DNA of 64,000 nucleotides from Chiua virens (GCA_019787685.1 JAHNUO010000065.1:1-64000); one strand, 5' to 3'. Counted from the first letter of the stretch, positions 53,900-64,000 are shown. The notes: generated by a model from the sequence alone, not told the origin. Translations and numbers: made by a program.

Positions 53900-54905
53900 G
53901 AGGTTTGTTTGTCAACCGTTATATTCAATCGCGCCCGGTCCTCCTGGGCACGCCTGACCTTCTCCTCCAGGACCTTTCGATCAGCACCCAACTCAGCTCT
54001 CAGAGCTTCGTCACGTTCCTGTGCAGCCTCCTCCATCTCCCTCTTCAGGTCCGCTAGCTCCTCGGCATGCTTCTTCATCAACTCCTCGATGTCTTTGTTG
54101 ATAATACGACCAGCGTCCATGTCTCCTAATGTCTTTCCGATGACACCTGGTCTTGGAGCTGAGTGCTGACCGCTCTGAGATGGACCAGCTCGGCCATAAT
54201 TGCCTGCGCAGACTGGGCGTTGTTAGAGTGGCAGCGCATCTGGGCTCCAGACGCGAGGAGGGATTGGATGGCGCCTTTCTTTAGGTGTTCCTCTTGCTCG
54301 AGGCCCTCCTGCTCGGTGACGCGACCCCAGTTCGTACTGGCGATACGAACGTTACAAAGGCTCTTCTCTCCGCACAGAGCCCGGAACATTTGGAGGTTCT
54401 TCCTGGCAAGACCCCCCACGCGAGGGTCAGAGATGTGGTGCATGTAGATGATTCCATTCAACTTCTTCCCCTCCCTACAGATTTCTGTTCGTCACAAGGC
54501 AGGAAACACATACACAATCAAATGCACTTACTCTTTCTCTGGCTGCAGGAAGTCTATGATCTTCTGTAGGATATCAGTGTCCATAACTCCATCCCGAGAA
54601 TCGTCGAAGCCGGGGGTATCGATTAGTATGACGGAACGGCCAGTTTCCGCATCTGTGTAATGGGCGGTCTGGACTTCGGATGTCTCGGATTCGGGGCGGT
54701 GGCCGATATGGATCTTAGCATCGTTGGTGAGATGTTGGATAAACTACAGTGGAACATTAGTCGAGATTAGGCAAAGCTGCGAAACGCATACAGTGAATTT
54801 TCCTAGGATTGGGAGAAGGGCGTGAGCTTGGATGGGCCATGCATGTACGTCGTAACGAAGCATACGTACCGGTGCCAGTTGCACCATGACTCTGTAGTCT
54901 TTCAT
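53896..54905 (-). pseudogene. AIG1/septin-like P-loop GTPase gene, frameshifted
   Basis: Exons on the minus strand: 54870-54905, 54792-54802 (11 nt), 54532-54743 and 53896-54474; introns of 67, 48 and 57 bp. Splicing assembles Walker A GATGTGKFT across three exons, then SEVQTAHY, the G3 box DTPGFDD, LNGIIYMHHISDPRVGG, a C-terminal coiled coil (EELMKKHAEELADLKREMEE) and a stop at 53896. A missing base puts the ATG (54905) out of frame with Walker A, and a one-base shift near 54140 separates the GTPase from the coiled coil. The family is common in mushrooms and of unknown role. If the indels are sequencing errors, the gene could be intact. Confidence 0.78.
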
Positions 54906-55989
54906 TAGTCCGACAGGCACTTCAAACGGTCAAGGGTTCAAGTACATATGCAACTTCGACATGACTATCCTGTGACATGACTAGAGGATAAAAGAGAATG
55001 ATATGTAGTACTAAGAATGAGGGCGAAGCTGGTCGTACTGCCAGTGACCTTTCTCCGCTCCTTTATCTCACCCAAAAGCACTTGTAGACGTCATCGTCCA
55101 GATGGCCTTGCAGCACCAGGCACCCCAAACATGGAATTGCTGAAATGGACCAAGGTTTTTCGGAGCGTGCAGTAGGGTTCGTCAGATCGGGCTGGAGTGT
55201 AGACGGACCATGTTCGCGTTCCCTTGAACTTATTGAGTCGTTCTAATCCGTCGAAGTGAGGTCAGGGTAAGGAATTCAACTTCAAAAAGGGAACACATCA
55301 CCAGAAGTGCGCATGCAGGGCCTCACTCGATCTCCACGTGATGCTGACCGCAGTTTTTGGACTATCAATGTGATAAGGTCCACTTGGAAGGACGACTGAC
55401 CTCACGCCCTTTGCTCACCATCTTGTCACGTCACTGACACTAGTGTGACGCTTTGCATCGATTCTGTGATCCCATTTCTGTATTCAAGCGTCAAGCTCCA
55501 AGTGAGAGGGGAAACAAAACTGGGTCGTGTTAATAACTCATACTACGAACAGGCGTGAGTGAGCGCACGCAAAAAGAATAAAACAGAAGCCACTTTCTTT
55601 GCGCTGCCACAGTTACGCAGCTCGTGTCCCTCGCTTCCAGGCTTTGCTGGCTGATCACAACCTCAAGTCGAGGTCACCGCGTCTTCAGGGCTTGAGCGCT
55701 CAGGTTCCTCCCCGAAACGTTCATGTATCCATGAGGACTCATCAATGATGTTGTGTTCATGCAATGGAAGCCAAGTAATCGACCCAATAAGATCATTGGT
55801 CGATAACTAACCACAAGGGGCTGCCACGGTTACTCTGGATGGTAGTCATGAGCACTAGAAGCAGCGGTATGGACGTGGGTGTAAGGTACACTGACTCATA
55901 TAACGACGCCTAGAACGGTCCGAGTTGGCATGGCTGAATGGGCGCTACATCAATAACAAACGCACTGCTTGAAGTTCCATACCTTCTAG
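54906..55989. other. Intergenic, no recognised feature
   Basis: I found no ORF with support, no tRNA-like cloverleaf and no paired terminal repeats over this 1.1 kb. Confidence 0.6.
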
Positions 55990-56156
55990 TGAGCCGATCC
56001 TGGTAGAATCTTGCAAGAAAGCAGGGTACCGTTGTTTTGGGTGCTTATGTAATCAACTTAAAGCGTACATTGCAAGACAATGGTTCAGTCTTTCCTGCAA
56101 AATGGCCTAACAGTAACTACCCTGCTTTCTTGCAAGATTCTACCAGGATCGGCTCA
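55990..56156. mobile_element. MITE with perfect 39-bp terminal inverted repeats
   Basis: The arms 55990-56028 and 56118-56156 are perfect reverse complements (start TGAGCCGATCCTGGTAGAAT, inner end GCAGGGTA) around an 89-bp interior with no ORF. I see no certain target duplication. The arm identity suggests recent activity. Confidence 0.85.
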
Positions 56157-56457
56157 TGTTATTAGGTAACTTCTCTCTTTGAACTCGGTCCCACGCTGTC
56201 CGTAACTAGTACTGTTTCTTCCGCCTCGACGTACTTCAAAAGATTGACCTTGATACATAGCACGGGGTACTATACTGCCTGAAATCGAAGAGACACTGCA
56301 TTCTTTGACTCAGCTGCGATACTGTTCGTGTTGACACTTGTCTACTCATCCTACCAAGAAACCTTCTGGCGACCATACAACATGGAATGGTGCAGGTCCT
56401 CCCCCTCCCCAAACCTCTATGTCTCGGAGTGTTCCAAACAAGCCGTCTGCACTTACC

Positions 56458-56988
56458 ATGCGTTCGCGAGGTGGGGTATGCGTCATCGCCCTCCTCTGTT
56501 CTCTGCTCTTCGTCACACCCCGAAGCCGCCCCGTCCCCTTCCGCGAACCGCACAGCAATGCAGTCGACCGCGTGAACCCGTAAGCATTGGCGCCCTTGTT
56601 TTTGTTTCTCATGGACTGTCATAGACTGATAGGAAGCGGTGGCGACTTGCCAAATGGCTCGGGAGGGATGATCCCTTCCACCGCGCCGCCATTTGCAATG
56701 ATGTGCTGGGTTGCGCAAACGAGAGTCAACTATGTATCCGTGATGCTGTACAACTACACGGACACGACCATCCATGGGTTCCAGGGAACGCACCAGCCTG
56801 TGATCTGGATGGGGGAAAGTGGGCAGGTTGTAGTGAGCCCTGGCGCCGGGGAGGTTCGACCGAGATTCGAGGATCGGGGTATGGTGTTTAGCCATGAGAG
56901 AGAGGTGGTCTCAGCAAGCTACTACAGTGTCGAGCTAGAGGCTACCGAGGGTGGTCAGATAGTTGCTGAACAGAGTGCAAGTGCGTAG
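56458..56988 (+). pseudogene. GH92 alpha-mannosidase, 5' fragment with signal peptide
   Basis: Exon 1 starts at ATG 56458 (or 56419) and encodes a signal peptide (MRSRGGVCVIALLCSLLFV). A 45-bp GT-AG intron (56580-56624) joins in frame to the GH92 N-domain: NPLIGSGG, NGSGGMIPSTAPPF, YVSVMLYNYTDTTIHGFQGTHQPVIWMGE, and VSASYYSVELEATEGGQIVAEQ. It ends at TAG 56986, just after a possible donor (GTGCGT). The expected remaining 600 or so residues, including the catalytic domain, are absent; tandem repeats follow. GH92 enzymes trim mannose from N-glycans. Only the N-terminal lobe remains. Confidence 0.85.
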
Positions 56989-57204
56989 CTTTAGGTTATG
57001 AGTGCTCTTTGCTGGTACCCTAGGGTGCATTTAGAACCCCATCCTAGGGTTTAATAGATCCTAGAATAGGGTTTGGTAATAAATCTATGTTCTATAAAAG
57101 GCCTTGAGTATAGTAAACTGGGTAGTACTCAGACTGTATTGACTCTCTCTGTGTATAGTGATGTGATTGTAAGTAAGAGTGCTGTGAAGAACAGTAGAAA
57201 AACA

Positions 57205-57985
57205 GTAAAGATGACAATTGCCACAGACATGCAAGCTTACCATCTAGGACAGAGAACAGCACACAGCTTACATGGCATGTGAGAATTGCTACAGATACCA
57301 GCCTGCCGTCCTGGAAGGAGAGCAGCACACATGTCTGCATAGGACATGACACTGATCATGGACATGTAACACAAGCTCTCCTTCCTGGAAGGAGAGCAGC
57401 ACACATGTCTGCATAGGACATGACATTGATCATGGATATGTACCACAAGCTCTCCTTCCTGGAAGGAGAGCAGTATACATGTCTGCATAGGACATGACAC
57501 TGATCATGGACATGCAATGTGAGCTCTCCTTCCTGGAAGGAGAGCAGCACACATGTCTGCATAGGACATGAATTGATCATGGACATGTACCACAAGCTCT
57601 CCTTCCTGGAAGGAGAGCAGCACACATGTCTGCATAGGACATGACACTGATCATGGACATGCAATGCGAGCTCTCCTTCCTGGAAGGAGAGCAGCACACA
57701 TGTCTGCATAGGACATGACATTGATCACGGACATGTACCACAAGCTCTCCTTCCTGGAAGGAGAGCAGCACACATGTCTGCATAGGACATGACACTGATC
57801 ATGGACATGCAGTGCAAGCTCTCCTTCCTGGAAGGAGAGGAGTATACATGTCTGCATAGGACATGACACTGATCATGGACATGCAATGCGAGCTCTCCTT
57901 CCTGGAAGGAGAGCAGCACACATGTCTGCATAGGACATGACAATGATCACAGATATGTAATGCGAGCTCTCCTTCCTGGATGGAG
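57205..57985. repeat. 74-bp minisatellite with CTCCTTCCTGGAAGGAG palindrome, about 10 copies
   Basis: The unit is ACATGTCTGCATAGGACATG, GATCATGGACATG, and a palindrome CTCTCCTTCCTGGAAGGAGAG. Copies of the palindrome fall near 57311, 57388, 57461, 57534, 57607, 57681, 57755, 57829, 57903 and 57977. Minus-strand frames of about 72-120 codons repeating MSCPMQTCVLLSFQ come from three times the 74-bp period and are not genes. Confidence 0.93.
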
Positions 57986-57989
57986 AGCA

Positions 57990-58180
57990 CACATCCGTGG
58001 GGATTGTCACGTGCCATGCTTGATATGTGTGCTGCCCTCCGTCCAGGACGGCGGGCTGGCATGTCCGTGGGGATTGTCACGTGCCATGCTTGATGTGCGT
58101 GCTGCCCTCCGTCCAGGACGGCGGGCTGGCATGTCTGTGATGATTGTCACATGCCATGCTTGATATGTGCTGCTCTCTGT
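57990..58180. repeat. 70-bp minisatellite with CCGTCCAGGACGG palindrome, 2.7 copies
   Basis: Units start near 57994, 58064 and 58134: GGGGATTGTCACGTGCCATG, CTTGATATGTG, then CCTCCGTCCAGGACGGCGGG. The third unit is diverged. From 58180 to 58707 I see no gene. Confidence 0.9.
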
Positions 58181-58707
58181 CAAGGGTGTAAGGGAGAATG
58201 TGAGTCCAGAATGGCCAGAAAGTGACAAGTTGCACAATATATTACTTGAAACAATGTGAAAGATTTGTATTCCATGTACCCATAATAAACAAAATAAATA
58301 AGAACACTCGGAACATGTACAAGTCCAGTGAGAGAATGATTTGTCTATCATAGAACAGCGACCAGCATGTGATGATTGCACAACATGGGAAGATCCACAT
58401 GGGAAAGAGATTGAAAGTTCATCACAAACTTGGTGATATTGTGCGATTAAACCAATAGATAGCTTCTTTGCAGATACCATCATTTGCCACCAAGAGGCAT
58501 TGAACTGGTTCCTGGGAAACTAAACTAATGGTGTAATCTAACACAGAATACATTACAGTGTTGCCCACATTGATTTGTCAATCACAACATGCTTGGCACC
58601 TGTAAAGGAGTAAACATAACTGTGCTCTCCCAGATGAAAAGTAAAGTAAAGTAAAGTTTAAGGGGAAGGGCCAGGGGTTGAGTGGTGCTAATAGGGAGAT
58701 GCAAGTA

Positions 58708-59607
58708 CAGTTGACTCTCACTTAAGGAATAGGGGTTTAAAGTGATACTCTCTCATAGTGTATACCTTTTGAGATTTCCTGGCTCAGAATGTGGGACTTC
58801 ACTGCATAACAAATACCCTCAATAGGGATTTCTCAATGCCATAACTGACACTACCTTCAGAATGATGCTAAATTAGGCAACTGTATTATATAATTTTCCT
58901 CAATTGGCCTACATCACAACATGTACAAAGGCAAGTGACTCAAAGTCTGTTCCTGTCTTATCATTATTGGTGACTCAGACCCCACTGCCGAGTCTGAAAG
59001 CCTTCTCAAAAGTGCTCTAGACAATTTTGAGGCGACAGGTATCCTTCAGCTCTCGCACCAGATGAGTGTTTCTGAGGTCCTCAACTTGGACATAGATGAC
59101 AACAGTTTTGACATGATGGATAAGGATATCTATCAGTCCATTATGGATGCACGCATGGCATGGGAAAAGAGTGAGACTGACAAACAGGATTGCAGTGTCA
59201 CAAATGTCAACCTGAAGCCATGTCCTCTTGAGTGTATAATTATATTAAATATTAATAATTTTTTCAAATTTGTTTTCAAATTATATATAATAACTCAAAT
59301 ATATATACATCATGGAAGTGCTGCAAGATATTGTCGACGAGCTTGATGATGATTTTGGATGGGAGTTTGAACAACTTGAGTCACCAGGATGCCAGTCATT
59401 GCGGAATGCAGTGAACGGTAACGTTACTGATCATTTCACACGTACATAGCCTAAGTTATATTATTCTATATATTGTCTCTACTAATACTACTCAGAAAAC
59501 TCAACTGCTTTGTCTCGGCAAGCCGACCTCTCAGGAAATGTATACTCTCTCATAGTGTATACCCTTGGGCATGTCCCGAGGGGTATCGCTTGTGTGAGAG
59601 TCGACTG
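58708..59607 (+). mobile_element. pogo/Tigger-like element, internally deleted
   Basis: The ends CAG(T/C)TGACTCTCAC (58708) and GTGAGAGTCGACTG (59607) form inverted repeats flanked by TA (58706-58707 and 59608-59609). It contains only the end of a transposase. A 20-bp sequence, CTCTCTCATAGTGTATACC, occurs near both ends in direct, not inverted, orientation (58747 and 59544). Confidence 0.8.
58984..59440 (+). pseudogene. C-terminal remnant of a DDE_1 (Tigger) transposase
   Basis: The frame reads AESESLLKSALDNFEATGILQLSHQMSVSEVL (in pieces), then DKDIYQSIMDARMAWEKS, and in another frame after about 59310, LQDIVDELDDDFGWEFEQL. This follows the acidic tail of pogo/Tigger transposases. The DDE catalytic core is deleted. 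An AT-rich stretch at 59240-59305 may be an intron. Confidence 0.6.
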
Positions 59608-59609
59608 TA

Positions 59610-60241
59610 CTCGCATGGAAGCACAAACAGGAACGTGTTGCCGCGTTCCTGTTTTGTGTTTGCACGCGAGTGTGGGCAAGGTGAGGATGAGTGGATTGAA
59701 GCCAAGGAATGATGAGAAGAGTCCCACAAGGGTGGGCACACGATGAAGGCTGGGGGCGAGGCGAGGTGGTGAGAGGGTCAAGGTGGCAACGGCGACGAGA
59801 CTACAAGAGTGAACACGAGTGCTCGTGTGCAAACACGAATGCAAACGCTTATCATTTGCATTCGTGATTGCACAAGAAGGTGTTGGTGTTGGTGGGGCAA
59901 GGGTAAGGTGGTGAGACGGCGAGAGGTTGGAGGTAAGGGAGCTCGTATGCAAGCACGAACGCAAATGTGAATGGCTATGGTTATGCCGTTCACGTTCGTG
60001 TTTGCATACGAGGGTTGAGGGAGATGGGGTGGCGACAGTGGCGAAGGCAAGGCAAGGCACTAATGATGCCCTTGTATGATGGGATGGTGATGGTGACCGA
60101 AGGCGAGGATGGGGTGGCAAGGGCACAGCGAGACAGTTAAGGGTGAGCGTGAGGGTAAGGTGGGGAGGGTGAATGCGAGGGCCCTCGTGTGCAAACATGA
60201 ATACGAACGAATATCATTTGCGTTCATATTTGCATACGAGG
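59610..60241. repeat. Four large foldbacks sharing CTCGTRTGCAARCACGAA arms
   Basis: Imperfect palindromes of 53-71 bp lie at 59610-59670, 59822-59876, 59942-60012 and 60184-60240. Each begins CTCG(T/C)(A/G)TG(C/G)AA(A/G)CA and ends with the complement (TGTTTGCA(T/C)(A/G)CGAG or a variant). Middles differ (for example ATGAACG..., GGAACG...). A 236-codon minus-strand frame across them is low-complexity and not credible. Confidence 0.85.
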
Positions 60242-60789
60242 GCGCAATGAGGTGGCGACAGTGGCAGCGGCAAAGGCGGGGCGGCAGAGGCATGCTCGTG
60301 TTAGGTTGATGGGTGGCCTTGAGGGCCTTGAGACAGCCGGAACGATGGAGATGGGGCCAATATGATGGGGAATAAGGTTGGACGGATGGTGCAACGAGCA
60401 GTGCACACCGCAACTCAGAACGAGTCGGGATGCGGTCGCTAGCTAAAGAAGAGACGAGTCAGGGCCAACAGTATAACCACAAGAGAAAAGCAGACGTACC
60501 TGGTCCAAACCCTATCAACAACCCTGGATGTTCTACCAAGCCCGTACACCCACCGCCTCGATACGGATGACTCAAACCAAACGCTAGCAGAATCAGTAGA
60601 GCCTGCACGTGCAAAAGCACTTACCAAGGTGAACAAGAAGTTGAGTCGGGCAAAGTCAAGATGTATGTACTAGAAGGATTTAGTAGAGTGGTTAGGCTTG
60701 AATTAAGGACTCACATGACATGAGTAGAACAGACCCAAGGCTGAATAATAGCGCTGAATGTTGAATGTTGAATCGGCGAGGTCTAGCAA

Positions 60790-61110
60790 TATGTGCATAG
60801 CACGCCACCGTCTTGGACGGCGAGCGTGGGCAAGCTATTTCTCAAGCACGTGATACGCAGGGACACGTGCGGCACGCCGTCTTGGACGGCGAGCGTGGGC
60901 AAGCTCTCAAGCACGTGATACACAGTGATGCATGCAGCACGCCGTCTTGGACGGCGAGCGTGGGCAAGCTCTCAAGCACGTGATACACAGTGATGCATGC
61001 AGCACGCCGTCTTGGACGGCGAGCGTGAGCACTGTTACTCCTCAACACGTGATACCTGGTATTGTATGCATTGCGCCGTCTTGGACGGCAAGCGGGCATA
61101 CAGAGGCCCA
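60790..61110. repeat. 65-70-bp minisatellite with CCGTCTTGGACGG palindrome, 5 copies
   Basis: The unit is GCACGCCGTCTTGGACGGCG, AGCGTGGGCAAGC, then CTCAAGCACGTGATAC. Palindromes are near 60808, 60875, 60940, 61005 and 61072. Between 60242 and 60789 I see no gene. Confidence 0.92.
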
Positions 61111-61239
61111 TCAATCAGTGAAATGGTACGTCCCTGACGTTGACATCGATTACCCTGAACTTACATTACAGCAAGCCACAGGTGTATGGCGTGTGCAGCG
61201 TCCGTCCACGACGGCGGAGAGCGGCCAGTAGCGAGTAGT

Positions 61240-61713
61240 ATCATTTCGTGCTTGGTGCACGTTGTGATGGTGAGTACGTTTTATTTCATTTAACGATCAG
61301 ATCGAGTAACTCACTCCCCTTTGACCATTGTGGCAGATCACACAGTGCATGGGACGGCGATATCATTCGCTCCGTGCTAATCATTTGGATGAACGTTTCC
61401 AGAATTGGGGATCATTGATGGCAAGTGGGCTCGTTTCGCACTCAGTGCACGTTTTGACGGTGAGTTCATTGTGTCATTCAACGATCTGAGTGACTCATAC
61501 ATACCCCTTTGACCGCATCAGTGCTATATCACAACACACCACAAGCGAACAAACGGCGAGCGCATGACGTGTGCAGGCACCATCCAGGATGGCCGAGAGC
61601 AGTCGAAAGTGATGTCGTCATTTCGTGTTTGATACACGTTGGTGCGTTCTTTTGTGTACTTAATTAAGATCTCAATCACACACCCTCTAACCATCTTCGT
61701 TTTTGCTTCAGCA
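61240..61713. repeat. Three diverged direct repeats (about 190 bp) upstream of the SNF2 gene
   Basis: Units starting near 61247, 61438 and 61623 each read CGTG-TTGRTRCACGTT, TGGTGAGT or similar, then ACGATCTGAG, and CCCTTTGACC. They end directly before the SNF2 start codon, so they may carry its promoter or an untranslated intron. Confidence 0.65.
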
Positions 61714-64000
61714 ATGCCTACGGCCAACCTCCACACCATCCTGATGTCTCTGAGCAATAACGACGGCCTGCCATGGACTTCAGAGACATGGCAGTCGCTG
61801 ACTCGTATCAATGGGATCCCCTGGCACTACAGCCCCGATGCTGTCAATGACAGCCCCGCACCCAACTATCGACAATGGACCGTCTATGACGCCAAGATGG
61901 TGAAGACGTTTGCGGCGACTATGTGGGCGACAGACGAAGCTGATCAAGACTGGTATATGTCGGCACGCACAGCTGACAACAACTCCCGAGGACGCGACGC
62001 ATGGCACAAATTTATCAAGGACACAAGGATCGCTTCGATTATCAACAAAGTTATCGACAACTGTCTCACCGAACACGAGCGCAACCCGTACCAAGTAATG
62101 CAACAGCACGGCCAACGTTCAGTAAGTGTCACGATCGATGACCGACTATGTAACTAATCTTGCTAATTAATCAAGCTCCCTACGGTCGAAGAAGCTCAAA
62201 TTCTCGATGTTCGGATGGACTTGGCGACTCGATTCTTAGGGGACGACGCCTACGTCAACAACGGGAGGGCCCTGCAGAAATGCGTCTCAAGATTCGTCAC
62301 GACACTCCTCGTCCACTCGTGGAACCGGTTCCGGAAGACGGTGAACGGAGAAATACCAAGAATGGAGAATCTCATCTCCACAATTAAGACGGAACTTGCA
62401 AGTACGTTCAACGGCTCTGTATTGCTCGCGATATAATCTCACAATTACTGTAGGGTTAAGTGCCGAGGGCTACAAGCCCAAAGCGGCAGAGCTTCTTGAC
62501 CTTCTTAAGCAAATTCGCAGTGTTACCACTCTGCTCGTCAAATATTCCGACACTCAGACGATATCCGAATTAGAATTTTTCAAGGACCAACTGGAGGGGC
62601 TGCTGGCAGCCGTGCGAAAGGATACGTCGAGTGATGCTGCAAAGAGTACGTCGTCCATCTGCAAATCGTATCCATCCACTCATGTTCATCAAATAGAATT
62701 GCCGAAGGCAGTTGTTGAAGCTTTGTCACAGCTCGCAAGTGTAGAAGATATCGAGGCGATCACAAACGTCATTCGCGCATCCCTGGAAAATCTCGCCGTC
62801 GACACTCACGAGAAATTAGATTTTGAAGGTCGAGAAGATGTCAGCATTTCAGACTGGAGTGAAGGCGTTGAAGAGCTCGCAAAGCTCACCACCGACGACC
62901 TCTGGGTTCGACTTGGCCTTCCTCAAAAGCGCTTACCTCTGTTCCAGGAATGGACCGACCCCAACATGTTGGTCGACGCATGGAGTGACGAGGGCCAGAA
63001 ACACCTGGACGACCCAGACTCAGCACGGCAGCCATTGACCCCTCGCTGGCATCAACTCGTCGGGATCTACAGGACGCTGGAACGAATATTCGACGACAAA
63101 CCCCTTCTATTGATGGACGGCGTAGGCTTAGGTAAAACCTTGCAAGCCGTTGGGACCATCGCATGCCTAGCATACTACAGAGAATGTTTCCTCACGAAGG
63201 GAACATTTCCTGGACACTTCGGTGAGTTTTCTCACCATTACCATCTAGCAAACTAATCGAACAATATGATCCAGCCAGCCGCCGCATGAAGACTCCAGAC
63301 GGAAATATTCCTGACCTCCCGCACATCATCGTCTGTCCCGTCAACTTAAGGGACCAGTGGGAGTATGAGATAAAACGCTTTCTCAAGCCGGCATCATTCG
63401 ATCTATTCCCCTACGTTGGTCGTTGCGACAAGCGCGAAAACTGGTGGGAAGCGCTTTTCGCAAAAAGTCTCCAACGCAATTGCCAGCGTATCATCCTCGC
63501 CACATATACGGTAGGGAACTTCATTTGCCTATATATTCACATCACAAATTAAATACATATCATGTCTAGGCTGTACAAGACGATGCCACTCGTTGTTTCC
63601 GTGCCGGGGTTAAAGAGGACGTGGGGAAAGGCATCAAACTCGGTCAATACGAGCGCAACTCTCAGTTGACGGTGTACGGCCGACAATTCGGAGTGTTGGT
63701 CATGGACGAGGCACATACGGGCCGCAAGTACAACCTTGCACACGTCGCGTGTCGCGAGCTGCGCACCCAGTCAAAGGCACTAATAGCCCTCACCGCCACG
63801 CCAGTCACCACCAAACCACAGGTGCGTCTATCAGAACGGTTCATTCATGCTCGACTAACACTTATTCTCTACAGGATCTATGGATAATGGGCGATCTAAT
63901 GGGCATCAAAGGCTTCCAAGATCGCGAAGAGTACCTCAAGCTTAATCGTGAGGTCAATGCTGCAAATCGGCGTGACAACAAAGCCCTCCGAGACGCAGGC
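61714..64000 (+). CDS. SNF2-family ATPase/helicase, 5' part (runs off window)
   Basis: It has seven exons with clean GT-AG introns and no stops: 61714-62121, 62176-62401, 62454-62645, 62697-63221, 63275-63510, 63570-63821 and 63875 to beyond 64000. The N-terminal 380 or so residues have no named domain. The SNF2 ATPase follows, with Walker A (DGVGLGKT at 63116-63139), Walker B DEAH (63705-63716) and motif III TATP (63792-63803). SNF2 proteins move DNA through nucleosomes or other complexes. This branch, with TATPVTTKPQDLWIMG, is widespread in mushrooms, often as lineage-specific copies. The start ATG follows an AG acceptor-like CAGCA, so an upstream exon cannot be excluded. It is the only apparently intact host gene here. 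Confidence 0.9.

Noticed and set aside
54906..55989. tRNA or other structured RNA gene
   Set aside because: I looked for cloverleaf arms and A/B boxes here and elsewhere in the window and found no convincing candidate; a covariance-model scan would be decisive.
57352..58483. Minus-strand ORFs of 72-158 codons repeating MSCPMQTC...
   Set aside because: They are the three-frame by-product of a 74-bp tandem repeat; the same peptide recurs every 74 codons in all frames.
59488..60198. 236-codon minus-strand ORF
   Set aside because: Low-complexity His/Thr/Pro/Ser composition across four foldbacks and G/A-rich spacers; no domain.

Overview
This window is nuclear DNA of a filamentous fungus, very probably an Agaricomycete (Basidiomycota). 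The evidence is short GT-AG introns of about 50-70 bp, Ty3/Gypsy chromoviruses, a DDE_3 mariner, Helitron (DUF6570-type) and pogo/Tigger remnants, and fragments of basidiomycete-like BRR2, EMC1, GH92 and AIG1-like GTPase genes. I cannot name the species. Most of the window is repeat-rich and heavily decayed. The only clearly intact host gene is the SNF2-type ATPase at the right edge (61714 to beyond 64000).

Layout. 0-7 kb: an unrecognised fragment, an array of palindromes (597-1345), a solo LTR (family A), an LTR nested in another LTR (B inside E), and a broken Helitron gene. 7.2-11.9 kb: a plus-strand Gypsy element (family E) cut off in RNase H. 11.9-15.2 kb: a solo LTR (family C) joining it to the 5' half of a minus-strand chromovirus (B2) with an intact gag and a canonical -1 frameshift site. 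15.4-35.4 kb: a decayed minus-strand transposon gene split by a five-member nest (LTR B > LTR F > solo LTR G plus a two-gene mariner) and by a full-length 9.9-kb chromovirus B with TCCAT target duplications, which itself holds two D LTRs and one C LTR. 35.5-38.5 kb: satellites and a tandem duplication. 38.6-44.5 kb: an unrecognised minus-strand gene broken by a D LTR and by a complete non-autonomous LTR element A (40123-43827, TSD GGGAT). 44.6-45.8 kb: 82-bp repeats, a virus-type replication-origin hairpin and a spliced genomovirus/geminivirus-like Rep gene. 47-57 kb: truncated pieces of BRR2, a WD40 protein, EMC1, a GTPase and GH92. 57-61.7 kb: arrays of palindromic minisatellites, a Tigger remnant and large foldbacks. 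61.7-64 kb: the SNF2 gene.

Common threads. Three unrelated LTR families (A, B, E) share one priming layout: a perfect 11-nt match between the primer-binding site, 2 nt after the 5' LTR, and the predicted 5' end of their own transcript, about 26 nt after a TATA box. That is the self-priming design known from Tf1/sushi elements. Most disabling mutations can be explained as C-to-T changes, largely CGA to TGA, and even the target-site duplications differ by CpG transitions, which suggests methylation-driven decay. The most unusual item is the CRESS-DNA-virus-like unit at about 45 kb, where an intact Rep endonuclease domain still sits beside a TAATATTAA stem-loop.
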